Assembly (NCBI RefSeq): GCF_035222375.1 | Contig: NC_085890.1 | Location: 4,030,001 to 4,094,000 of the forward strand | Reading direction: 5' to 3' | Origin: Podospora pseudocomata | Lineage: Eukaryota > Ascomycota > Sordariomycetes > Sordariales > Podosporaceae | DNA: 64,000 nt | Shown: positions 23,402-33,898 of the stretch, in pieces | Layout of the letters: every line of letters starts with the position of its first letter | Position numbering within the stretch: position 1 is the first letter of the stretch | Notes under the pieces: generated by a model | The model's database searches: none | Seen by the model: the letters and a program-made list of their open reading frames with translations, nothing else | What the model was told of the DNA's origin: nothing | Made by a program: the position numbers and the translations under genes

Positions 23402-25147
23402 ATGCCGTCTCCAGGAGAAGAAACGTGGAAGGATCACTGGAAGTGCTTCGTGGCATGTGGTATCATTGTACTCTCGCCATTCCAGTATGGCGTGGACTTT
23501 GGTCTCATCGGTGGTCTGCAGGCCATGGTTGGCTTCCTCAAGGTTTGTTTACTCACCATTCAGCTCATCCCCCCCCTTGTGAGACAACTCTGACGAGAGT
23601 GGCACCAGATCTACGGTCATCCAGCCCCCGACACCGCCATCGGATGGAACCTCGATACGACAAGACAGCAATTGATATCGAGTCTCATGACCCTTGGCGC
23701 CTTCATCTCGTCCGGAACGGCAGGCATCGTGGCCACGTACGTGAGCAGAAGGCAGTGTCTCTGGGCTGCTTGCGCTCTGTGCTGCGTCAGCAATGTGATC
23801 ATGATGGCTACTGAGGACATTGGCGCGCTCTATGCTGGCCGCTTCCTCATTGGGTTAGCCAATGGATATTTCATGACCTTCAGCCAGCTGTATATCCAGG
23901 AATCGAGTCCTGCCAGATACAGGGGTTGGTTCTTGACCGCCTTCCAGTTCTTCACTTCCTTTGTGAGCACCCTTGTTTCTTCTTCACACATCGGTATTGA
24001 AATAAAGGCTGACAGAAAGCTGAACAGGGTACTCTGATCGGCACCATCATCGACTGGGCCACCGCTAAGCGCCCCGACAAGTCCGCCTACTTGATTCCCC
24101 TCGGCATGATCTACATCATCCCTGTCATCATGACCGTCGCCCTCTTCTTCATCCCCGAGTCCCCCCGCTGGCTCATACTCCGAGGCGACTACGAGCAGGG
24201 TGTTAAGGCTCTCCGGTGGTTGCGTCCTGTTGGCGCCGATGTCGATGCCGAAGGTGCCGAAATCAAAGCCGCCATCGACAGGGAGAAGGAGCTCAGCAGC
24301 AGCATCAGCGTCATGGACATGTTCAAGAACCCCATCGACAGAAGACGCACTGGTCTCGCCGTTGGTGCTGTCCTCTTGCAAGCCGCCTCCGGTTCCATGT
24401 TCGTCATCGCCTACAAGGCCTACTTCCTCGCCATGTCCAAGGTCTCGGACCCGTTTGCTATGAGCAACGTCCTCTCCGCCATGGGTATCCTCGCCATATT
24501 CTTGAACAGCTTGGTAGTCGTCCGCTGGGGCAGACGCCGCGTCATCCTCACCACCGGTCTGGCCATCTGCGGTATTCTTCAGCTGATCATCGCTGTTGTC
24601 TACCATATCCTGGGCGCAACCAATACCACCGGAATCGTTCTGGTAGCCCTAACCTGCGTCTACATGATGACCTACAACGGCATGATCTCCACCTACGCCT
24701 GGCTCGCAGGCGGAGAGATCCCCTCTCAGCGTCTCAGAAGCTACACTTTCGGTCTCGCCGCCGCCGTTGGTTTCTTCGGCGCCTGGCTCACAACTTTTAC
24801 AGCGCCATATTTCATCAATCCTGCCTCTCTCGCGTGGGGTCCCAAGTATGGCTTCATCTGGTTCCCCAGCTGCATTATCGGTGTGCTCTGGGTTCTGTTC
24901 TTCTTGCCCGAGACCAAGGGCCGCACCCTCGAGGAGATTGACGAGATGTTTGAGGCCAAGTTGCCTGCGCGCAAGTTCAGACACCACATCTGTGTTGGCC
25001 ATGTGAATACTGCCGAGAAAATTGATGATCGCGCTTCGGAAAAGGTGAGCCCCCCCCAACCCCTGAGCTTTGGATTAGGGTTAGGGTTATGATACTAACT
25101 TTTTGCAGACACCCACCGAGGTTCAACATGCCGAAGTGAAGGCTTAA
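23402..25147 (+). CDS. MFS sugar transporter (sugar porter family)
   Basis: It is a proton-coupled hexose or disaccharide importer of the plasma membrane. Exons 23402-23542, 23609-23962, 24028-25044 and 25109-25147 encode 516 aa. Sugar-porter marks are present in order: GVDFGLIGGLQAMVGFL in TM1; GRFLIGLANGYFMTFSQLYI with the conserved E in QESSPARYRGW (TM4/5); PESPRWLILRG; the central loop with a charged stretch; RWGRRRV; GGEIPSQRLRSYTFG; and PETKGRTLEEIDEMFEAKLP at the end. Twelve helices are expected. The variant GLANGY replaces the more common G.G.G. All introns are GT-AG. The last intron (25045-25108) carries two and a half telomere-type TTAGGG units. The substrate cannot be read from sequence. 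Confidence 0.93.
25075..25089 (+). repeat. Short interstitial telomere-type repeat (TTAGGG)2.5
   Basis: TTAGGGTTAGGGTTA lies inside the last intron of the sugar transporter, between the donor and the ATACTAAC branch site. TTAGGG is the telomere unit of most filamentous ascomycetes. Confidence 0.9.
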
Positions 25148-25515
25148 ATTGTTTCCTTGTTTTGCCGTCTATAGAATTGAGGATCAATTGTCTTAGATAC
25201 AGACAAGGCGTTTGGGAGGGTTGAATACGATGAGTAATCCGGAGGAAAGTTGTGCCTAGATAAACATAGAGATGCAACTGGAAGCCAAGTCTCTATCACA
25301 TATTTTCATCTGCCGTGGTTTCTGCATTGGTATTGGTTCCATAAGGGGGGATTTTGCATGACAGATACCGGGCCAGCTTTATGACAGAGGATCGGACCAA
25401 CGCAATATCAAATGCAACATTCTGTCCATGCTTATTGTCTGTGTTGAATCTCCACAGATCAGTATCACCTAGGTGTATGAAATCATAGCCTATACCCCCA
25501 AATGCAAATCAATAG
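25148..25515. other. Intergenic, 3' of the sugar transporter
   Basis: Probable 3' UTR followed by sequence that turns AT-rich toward the repeat block. No gene seen. Confidence 0.5.
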
Positions 25516-25662
25516 GCCTTTAAAGACATTTCAAAGGCCTAGTGGCTATCTTTAAAGGCCTATTTAATATGTTAAAAGACTTATTAATGATGTTTAAACG
25601 CCTATGAACTATCTTTAAACACTTATTACCTATCTTTAAAGGCCTATTAACTATGTTTAAAG
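25516..25662. repeat. Degenerate 21-bp tandem repeat, seven units
   Basis: Seven consecutive 21-mers fit a consensus close to GCCTATTAACTATCTTTAAAG, each with several changes. The same family reappears at 26179-26241. AT-rich and non-coding. Confidence 0.85.
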
Positions 25663-25745
25663 GGCTTACACCCTTTCAATTGAATTTTTGTAATTGAAGC
25701 CCTCGCGGAAAGCCTGGCAGTTGAAGCCCTTGCAGAAGCCTGGCA

Positions 25746-25910
25746 GTTGAAGGTCTGGCAGTTGAAGGTCTGGCAGTTGAAGGTCTGGCAGTTGAAGGTC
25801 TGGCAGTTGAAGGTCTGGCAGTTGAAGGTCTGGCAGTTGAAGGTCTGGCAGTTGAAGGTCTGGCAGTTGAAGGTCTGGCAGTTGAAGGTCTGGCAGTTGA
25901 AGGTCTGGCA
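25746..25910. repeat. 15-bp minisatellite, 11 perfect units
   Basis: GTTGAAGGTCTGGCA is repeated 11 times without a visible change; divergent copies precede it (about 25697-25745) and a decayed one follows. Because the unit is a multiple of three, frames stay open on both strands (plus: KVWQL repeats; minus: NCQTF repeats, as part of a 106-codon frame 25647-25967). The open frames are probably a by-product of the repeat. Confidence 0.95.
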
Positions 25911-26178
25911 ATTAAAACCTTGGATAAGGTGGTGTGAGGTTGAAGGCTTGCATCGGCGCGTGGCCATCGGGCATCAACACAACGGCACTATTAACCACAA
26001 CACTTTCACAAATATATACTGTAATATGTAAGACAAAAAATGCATTGCAATGTTGGTGATAATGGAAATAAGTGGATGTCATGGAAAATAGTTGGTGAGA
26101 ATATTATAGTATGGGAGTAATCCCTCCCTAGAAAAAGGATAATGCGCCCTTAGAATTCGTTATGTATTATATTTAAAT

Positions 26179-26241
26179 GCCTATTAACTATGTTCAAAGG
26201 CCTATGAACTATCTTCAAACGCCCACGGACTGTCTTTAATA
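26179..26241. repeat. Second block of the 21-bp repeat, three units
   Basis: Units GCCTATTAACTATGTTCAAAG, GCCTATGAACTATCTTCAAAC and a more diverged third copy match the block at 25516-25662 in the same orientation, about 0.5 kb further on, enclosing the minisatellite. A possible decayed unit lies just before it. Confidence 0.8.
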
Positions 26242-27583
26242 AACACTATAGGGTAAGATGGATGCCGACTTATCCCGCCATCTAACATTGTAACACCTTG
26301 CGAAGTACACTGTAGCAAGTATCCTGTAGATGATATCGAGAGTAACAGATTTGCAGTTTCTTTGATGGTATATCAGCGGTTTGACAAAATCATCAAGGTA
26401 CATGACCCCCAGTGTTGGATGCACCCGCGACGGGACGATATCGCAGTGCTGCTGTAAAATCTTCGGTCAAACTGAAGTGAGTCTCATTCAGCCATAATAA
26501 CAGCATCCTGACCGCTGAGACTCAGTCATCCATCACCGGCCCGAATGCTCTATCTCGATTAGACGTCGGTTTCTGGTGTCATTGTCACCGCACTACCGGC
26601 TTGGCAGTCCTCCGAGCCTGAACACGCAGTCTGGGACACCAGTCGACCATCGCCAATGAACTACCAAACAGTCAGATCTCCAATACGATACTCCATAGCT
26701 GTGTTGGGGGCTGGTTGCACTGGCTGATGCTGTGCGTCGTTCATATTTCCCAAGCCGGACCGATCTATCCTCGCCTTCCTTTCTTTCTGCTCTCGCATAC
26801 TGTCATCAGTCGTTGGGAGTAGGTGAGCTTGCCGGTTTGGCCCCCGGCTGGTGACACGGCTCTCTTGAAATACTCATCACATCTTTGCCTGCCGGCCATC
26901 TTCTGTAGTCTTCCGCGATCAAGATAGCAACTTGGCGTCACCAAGACGTGAAGGCTGTCCGGGTATCGGCTAGTGGGCCAGGTATGAGGGGAATCAAGTC
27001 TTGGAAAGGCAAGTACAAACGATACACACACAGAGACTGCAGTTACCCCTGTGAAACGCCATCCATCGAGACCAGACAGTGGTCTATGGTCGTCATCAGT
27101 GCGGGTGCAACCTGTGACCCAAAGGAGTACGGATGATGATGATGATGAAGAAGAAGCAGAAGAGGGGAGCCGGGAAGGTGTGGGGAGGTCTGCCTGGAGA
27201 AGCTCCGGTCTGCTCCCCACCAGAGCCCTTTTAACTCGTGATTGTGCCACTGCAAACCGCTGTGTCAACAAACATAAAACCTTAACTTGCAGCTTACCAC
27301 GCTTGGGGATGGGCCCTGGCTCTAATACGAGCATCCGCAATCCAGAGCCAATTCCGATCTGGTGGGAACAGCCACAACGGCTCAACCGATGTCATTCATA
27401 CAGTTCCAACCCCCTTTTCCCTTTCCTCCCTCGTCCTACCAGCACAGCTATTCATACAGACACTCCCGTGACTGGCGGAGAGCGGGCATCGTGCGCTCGT
27501 CTCCCTTCCGGAATCATGGCAGGCACGGCTCTGCCTTCTTGCCTCCATGTCTAGGAGGGCGTTTTCACGCCGCTGCGGCCTCC
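26242..27583. other. Intergenic before the Clr5-domain gene
   Basis: No supported gene. A (GAT)n/(GAA)n microsatellite is at about 27133-27160. The frame of the Clr5 exon is open upstream to about 27362 but shows no conserved sequence there. Confidence 0.45.
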
Positions 27584-29402
27584 ATGGTTGCTAACGTCGG
27601 GACCCCTCGACCAAGCTCAATATATCCATCAACAATTCCAAGCTCCACGGCCATCCCATACCAAGAACCGTTCGCGGCTGCACCGCCGGAGAATTACATG
27701 ATGCAAGGGAATCCAACAAATACAGGTGCTCCGCCGGAGAAACCGTTGGTCCCGAGCAGCACTGCAGATTGGGAAGCCAAAAAGGATGTCATCAGGCAGC
27801 TGTACATGGACGAAAATCGCATTTTGAACGAGGTCATCGATATTATGCACCGCGTTCACAGGTTCAAGGCAACGTAAGCTGGCTCTCTCTCTCCTCGGAC
27901 CGAAGATAGGAGGCAGGCCGAGTTAACGTGTGAGACAATGACAATGCAGAGCGAGAATGTACAAAGGCCAGTTCCACAAGTGGGAGTGGTCAAAGTACAA
28001 CACCAGAAAGGGACGAAGCCAGAACGCCTTGATGCCCGCTCAGTCCAGGGCAACGAAGAAGCGAGCACACGACGCCGACAACACCGTCAGTAGTGAGACG
28101 GCAGCAGCTCACCTTGACTTTGATCTTCCAACTGTCCATTCAACTGGGAGCCAAGCTGTGATGGCAAGAGTTGGAAATGCGATGAACACGCCGCTCTTGC
28201 ATCAAAACTCCGACTTTCGCAATGTTGAATTCTCTCTCGATGCGTACAAGGCGCTGATCAATATTTGGTCCCCCGGTGACAAGCCATGGAAGTCTTCGAT
28301 TCCGTCACCTCCCACCGCGCCTGCCGGAACCATACTTCAACAAGTTCAGCAAGCGCTAGCTTTGTTTGACCGGGGGCAGAATGCAGGAGGAATCCGAATC
28401 CTGGACTCGGTCAATGAAAGAATAGCCTCTGCTCTCACAATCACCGCATCCTCTTCTTCTTCGGCAGCCTGTGGTGAAAACAAGACCGGCACCGAGATCA
28501 CCACCACCACCACTGCCACCACCGCCACCACTGCAAGCATCCCCATCGAAATCATATGGGACTGTTTTCTTGCCGTCCCCCAGCTGATCCTCACCGCCAA
28601 CCGGCCCGAGCTACTAAGTCTCTTCATGGACTACCTCGCCCGCTACGCCAACATCACCCTGTCGTCGGGGCACCCCCTTACCAAAATCTCATGCCATCTC
28701 GCCGCCTTGACCCGTGCGTTTTCCATCCACCGCCAGCAAAAGAACAATCACCCCCAAACCAGCCAAGAAGAAGCCCTCAACATGCTCAAAATGTATGTCT
28801 CCGAGTCCTGGACCCTCTGGCTCGACCTCATCACCGAGACACGCGGGCCGAAAGACCATGTCACCATCCACCTCCGCCGCGGGTACGCAGTGCTCATGGA
28901 GGAAGACGGCGATTCCCCGGGACGAGGAAGCTCAAGGTTACTTACCGATTTTACGTCCAGTCTGGACGAGTCGATCCAGATCCGCGGGGAGGAGGCCACC
29001 ACTGCACGGGTGCTAGAGTTGGAGGAGTTACTGGCCAAGATGTACATGCCACTTTTTACGCCAAAGAAGCTGGCCCACGCGGAGAAGATGCTCAAGGATG
29101 TGATCACAAAGGTGGTGACGAGGCTGGGGAAAGGGGGGACGAGGGCGGACACAGAAATGGGGTACAATGACCGGTTTTTACTCTTCATTGTCAAGCACTT
29201 CTTGGCAAGGATAGCGGATCATGAAGGGAATTTGGAAGCTGGGCGGAAGTGGAGGAGGGAAAGCTTGGAGACGGAGAAGAACGATTTGTTTTGGAGGCAG
29301 ACGTCCCAGATGGTGGAGGAGGGCTTGAGGGCGGATGGAAGGGAGGAGGAGGCGGAAGAGATTAAGCGGGAGATGGAGGAAGTGATGCCCAAAGAGGAGT
29401 AG
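27584..29402 (+). CDS. Clr5-domain protein
   Basis: Exon 1 (27584-27873) and exon 2 (27950-29402) encode 580 aa. The Clr5 domain starts at STADWEAKKDVIRQLYMDEN and continues ILNEVIDIMHRVHRFKATARMYKGQFHKWEWSKYN, spanning the intron. Clr5 is a fungal N-terminal module named after a fission yeast heterochromatin silencing factor and predicted to bind nucleic acid or proteins. A basic stretch with RATKKRAH follows, then a long mostly helical region with Ser- and Thr-runs (SSSSSA, TTTTATTATTA) and an acidic, Glu-rich C-terminus (REEEAEEIKREMEEVMPKEE). Start 27584 was chosen because the frame upstream (for example ATG 27390) lacks conserved sequence; a longer N-terminus is possible. Its exact job is unknown. 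Confidence 0.8.
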
Positions 29403-30719
29403 GAGGAGTAGGAGGAGGAGGAGGAGGAGGGACCCGAAAACAGCATGACAACTTGGATTGTTTTGTTCCAGTTTGGTGTGTTTACCTGCCATGGAGGCAG
29501 TACGAAGGGGTGCTGTGGCTGCGGAGAGGGTTGAAAGCCTTCAACGAGTGGCAAAACGAGATACCTATGATTTGGCTTTGGATTTCCCCTTCTTTGTATC
29601 CATACCTTACCTGATAGCTTTGGACGTAGCGAAATTTGAGACACGGGACCACACACCTATCTGATACACGGCAGTGACAAGCACCGACTCCGACTCCTTC
29701 ACCATCGCTCCCACATTCTCTGTTCCTCAAAACCGGGGAGTTGCTTATCCTCGTGCAGTTTGACAGAGGGGGGCCTGCACGGGTGTAACCTGCTCGCCTA
29801 GGAAGACTGCTTTACCAGTTAGCTGACACTGAAAGCTTGGCCCGAAAAAGCTGTGCTACGGCCGATACCCGAGTTCGGCTGATCAGAGGAGAAGGCTGCA
29901 GAGTGAAAGGGGGTTATCTATCGGAGGATACAGCAATAAGCTTGTATGCAAGCTGCCTCGCAGATGACGGGGGATGCTGTGCAAGTGCGATGGTGGTGTC
30001 TGGTTCGCCATGTCCTCGAGAAATACTACGTTACCAGTGATGAGAATTAAGCCGACCTTCGCCCAGAAATATCTGAGCACAATTTCAACTGATGCACCAA
30101 CTTTCTCAGTGGGGAGGATGGTATGGCACATGTCATGCAAACCTGAAAGAGCCTGGTGCTCGACGGTAGGGGGCAGCCCCTGACAGTTGCCCGGCCAACT
30201 TGGGCCAACTAACCCCTGAGTTTGCTACCCTAAGGGGTTCTGGCCCCATCCCATCGCCTCTCCTGAGCGTGAAATGAGAAGTATCTCCAGGCAACCAGAA
30301 AGGCAGTAATTGTCGAGAGTAGCACGAGACTGAGTTTTCAATATTTCTATTTTGGCATGCCCGCTCACCTTGCTCATCGCTCCGCTCGGGACCGTGGTAT
30401 CACGGTGACATCAACCTTGCCACCCGCGACGGAAAGCCTATCCGGCACAACCAATCCACGACAGGGAGTCCCGCTCCTAGAGAGCGAGCATTGAAGCTGG
30501 GGTAAGAAGATGTCAGCTCGGCGACCGGGATGGAGCTGTCATGGCCAAGAGCTGACCGAGTGACAACACAATGACGTCCACGACTGAGCTGTCACCAAAC
30601 ACAATGCCTCCCTATAACTGCGTTACCCCTTTTTCTTGCCATGTAACAAAAACAACTCACCGGACACTTTTTCCCTCGGTCAAAAGAGGAAAAGCATCCA
30701 GCCAGCAGTCATAGCCGAA
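29403..30719. other. Intergenic, Clr5 gene to hydrophilic-protein gene
   Basis: It begins with a GGA/GTA-rich purine microsatellite (29403-29432) after the stop. No supported gene; the last 100 bp hold the leader of the next gene. Confidence 0.5.
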
Positions 30720-31440
30720 ATGTCCGAGCCCGACTTGTCCAAGATCGCCCGCGATGCCGAGCGGGACCTGAACACGTATCAGTCCAAGACCGGCTCCTCC
30801 AGGCGAGGACTGGATGACTCTGGTGTCACTGACACGTCGGCTAACAAGATGTTTTCCGGCTCGACTGTCAAGACGGGGGACGACTTTGTCACCAGCAAGA
30901 GCTACAACCGTCGCATTCCGGGTGATGAAGGAGGTGATGTGGACGACAAGGGACAGTAAGCCATTGCTGCCCGAGAGGAGTACAAAATGAAAAGCAGGGG
31001 CTTACCAGATTCGCAGCTGGGTGCATGGCCGGGCGTATGAGGGTGAAGGTGGTCCAGAAGACAAGACAGCTCACATCTATCAGCACAATCCGGGCGGGAT
31101 TGACGAGGCAACAGTGAGGAAGTGGGGCAAGGATCCGGTCGAGCTGGAAAGGGCTACACTCCGGAAGGACAGGCCTGATTTGCTCCCTTCCGAGGAAGCA
31201 CTCGGCGGGAGAGCTAACGAGCCGGCTCACCAGGGCGACGTTTCCGAACAAGGTAGACTGGCGTCCAAGGCCAATTTGGGACGGGATGAGGAGGACAAGA
31301 GAGAGCTGCCGAGCCAAGGGTCAGGTGGTTCCCGCTACAAGGCGGCCTACTATGAGACACCCGAGAGTGTGCCCGATCAAGGAGCTGATATGGGTGTGAT
31401 TCCGCCCAAGTCCTCAACGGGAAGATCACGCAACATCTAG
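30720..31440 (+). CDS. Small hydrophilic fungal protein of unknown function
   Basis: Exons 30720-30955 and 31017-31440 encode 219 aa. The sequence is strongly hydrophilic, with many Gly, Asp, Glu, Lys, Arg and Ser, few hydrophobic residues and no signal or membrane segment. It starts MSEPDLSKIARDAERDLNTY, then GHWVHGRAYEGEGGPEDKTA and IYQHNPGGIDEATVRKWGKD. Composition resembles desiccation or LEA-type disordered proteins, but no LEA repeat is visible. I recognise no named family. The coding call rests on a GT-AG intron (30956-31016) that keeps frame and on even composition across it. Its stop is 121 bp from that of the convergent FSH1-type hydrolase gene. Confidence 0.75.
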
Positions 31441-31561
31441 TCGGTCAATTGATACTGTCGAGTAGTGTAATATGTTGAATGTTCTGTTCTGTCTATCATC
31501 TATTAGTGTATCCCGCGTAGTGCATAAAGGTGCAGATGTGATGTTGGAATGACCGACAATC

Positions 31562-32552
31562 TCACAGCTTCTCCTCGTCCTCACGAGGGGCCTCCGTTAG
31601 AGACTGTAGCACAAATCCAGCCAGCGGCACCACCCACTCTTTGCTCACGGGCACATAATGCCCGCCCGGATGGACCACCTTGACTGCCCCCTCCGACCTT
31701 TCCACCAGCCCCTGACTCCTGCTCTCATCCACCACTGTATCCAGACCACCAAAATAGTGCAAGCTCGGCGTCTTCACCTTTGGCTGATAAAGCCACGCGC
31801 TCAGGTCCTGGTCCACAGCCCAGAACCCAGAGTACGACACCCAAAACTTGAGCGGCTGTCCGCCGTTTGCGGCCCGTATACTTTCCACCCACTCCTTGTG
31901 CTCCACAGCCGGCTGCCTGAACCGTTCCAACGCGGCAGCAAGAATGGAAGCTACACAACCCCCCTGACTGAACCCAATCACACCTTCGATACCGCCGCCG
32001 GTCTCTTCGATAGCGGAGGCGAGCTGTAACATTCCCTGCTGGACAAGACGATACGACCCAGTAGCTTCGTCTTTGCGGAACCAAGCCCAAGAGTCTATCT
32101 CCTCGTCCTCTCTGCCTTCGTTGTCGGATGACGGCTGATACCCCGGGATGTCGCGGGGGTACAGCCGGTTGGGGGCAGTGGGGTAGATGAGAGAAGGGAT
32201 GAGATTTCGGGGAGCCAGAGCCTTGACGAGGAGCTTTTCCACCGCGCGGGTTTTGGCGCGAAAGAGGGGACCAGATTGAGTGTAGCCTTTTTTTGCCAGT
32301 GTTAGTGAGCTGAGGTCAAACATGAGAGTAAGTAGTACGAGTGAGAGATGCGGTGAGGGGTAACCGATACAACAAGTCGAGAGTAAAAGCGCTCATACAT
32401 GAGTCCCTAGGTCCGCAAAAAAAAGGCTTACCATGAAGCATCAATATTTTGACTTCCTTCTTTGGTGGCTTGTTGTTGACGGCCTTGCCCCTGGGAACTG
32501 GCGTGGAAGCCCCGGAGATGGGAGTCTGCGTGCCGCTTTGTGTCTCGGCCAT
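31562..32552 (-). CDS. FSH1-type serine hydrolase (alpha/beta fold)
   Basis: It belongs to the family of yeast Fsh1-3 and human OVCA2, small esterase-like hydrolases. Exons 32432-32552 and 31562-32286 encode 281 aa. After a Ser/Thr/Pro-rich head come the first strand KILMLHG|YTQSG (split by the intron) with FRAKTRAVEK. The nucleophile elbow is GFSQGG (Ser near residue 147), the acid lies in GGLDTVVDE and the histidine in VVHPGGHYVP, all in the expected order. An in-frame ATG at 32669 would add 39 residues rich in Arg/Ser with FFSTSQRS, which looks like a mitochondrial presequence. Two forms from alternative starts are possible. Substrate unknown; OVCA2 acts on long-chain fatty esters. Confidence 0.9.
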
Positions 32553-33475
32553 GGTGGTGCTGCAAAAGAGACTTCTCTGACTAGTGCTGAAGAAACGCAC
32601 AACTTGAAAGGAATGGATCCGAGATTGCGACCTGCTGGCGACAAATCTCCAGGTGTGAAATGACAGCATGTGAATAAAAGCTGTCAACTGCGGCGGCGGC
32701 GTCCATCCAGTCTTCTCGGAGGGCCAGCGGGATTGGCTCGGCATGACACATGCGGCCAGCGTTGGGGTTCGAACTTGGGCTTAAAAATCACGATAAGATA
32801 GGGCCCACTGGAGGCGAATCACCCAGGGGCATGGCTTGAACAGACATGATTTTTGATAAGATCAAGGGATGCCATATGGGCTTATTTATTTTCTTGTGGG
32901 TATCGTTCATCTACGAGCAGCAACAGAGACATGTAACCTCTACTGATTCCCAACGTATCCTAAAGCAGCAAAACGTGCTCTCAACGCGGGCGCCCAGCAA
33001 CGGGTAGAAATTCAATCTATGCCAGAGCGAAAACATCCATACCAACGGGAGAATGGTGATGAATGTCGATAACCCACTGCGAACAGTGAGTAGCTGGCAA
33101 ATGCTGTTGACCTGAGTCTTGAGCAACCCCCGATCCCTCCTGATAACCTGAAGAACTGGTTTCACACTCCTGATATCGACACCAGACTCTGAATTGAGCA
33201 GTCATACAGGTTGGTTCTCGGCAAAGCGACTGGAAAGCTGTAGATGCCATCCGTTTCACCCTTCCTCTCTGCAACCTCCCGCGCAAACAAGGGGAACACA
33301 TCGAAACCGCCGACACAGCTCAATTGATGCTGGCTGCCTGCTATGATACATATACACTGGCGCAAATGACCTCGGGGCTCGCGTTCAGGGGGGATAAGAA
33401 TCGTGGGTCAAGGAAATTGCTGCATCGCTCTCGTCTCTTGTATTCCAACAACCGTCGTCAACAGCGTCGTCTACT
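32553..33475. other. Intergenic, FSH1-type gene to ATP18
   Basis: No supported gene. It includes the possible presequence-coding extension of the FSH1-type gene (to 32669) and the 3' UTR of the ATP synthase gene. Confidence 0.5.
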
Positions 33476-33898
33476 TTAATGGGAAGCCTTGGCGTTGGGG
33501 TTGCGGGGGTCGTTCTTGAACTCGTCGCCTGTGGGGGAGTATTGTTAGTATTTGGGAACTCGGTGGATCGTGGGCGCAGGGAGTCGGCGAGGACAAGAGG
33601 GGCGGAGGGGCATACTGTTCATCATGGCAGTCTGGGCCGAGTTGACGCCATAGGCAATGACCACGGCTGGTAGGAGTCGAGGTTAGTTACTGAAGAGAGC
33701 AGCCCGGGGGAGGTGTGGTCGAGTTATAGTCGGGTTAGGTTAGTGACATACCGGCAGCGAAGAAGGGAGCCATGGGACGCACTGTGGTCATTCAATCGTC
33801 AGTCAGCGCACACGAGGATGGGGGGGATTCAATTGGGACAGCAACATACACACGGGCGTCGGGAACTTCTTGAAGGGGGCAACTCCGAGCCAAGACAT
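33476..33898 (-). CDS. atp18: Mitochondrial F1Fo-ATP synthase subunit J (i)
   Basis: It is a small inner-membrane subunit of the Fo part that supports assembly and dimerisation of ATP synthase. Four tiny exons (33850-33898, 33752-33781, 33616-33666, 33476-33528) with three introns of 68-87 nt give 60 aa. The protein reads MSWLGVAPFKKFPTPVLRPM, then APFFAAAVVIAYGVNSAQTA (single membrane helix) and SDEFKNDPRNPNAKASH. This matches the family pattern K+FP-PVL+PM-PFF and the conserved EFKNDPRNP tail. Splice phases at each junction are forced by this pattern. It was too fragmented to appear as one frame. It lies divergent from a mitochondrial NIPSNAP gene. Confidence 0.93.

Noticed and set aside
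23830-24606. 258-codon Asp/Gly-rich frame antisense to the sugar transporter
   Set aside because: It is complementary to conserved transporter helices; there is no independent evidence.
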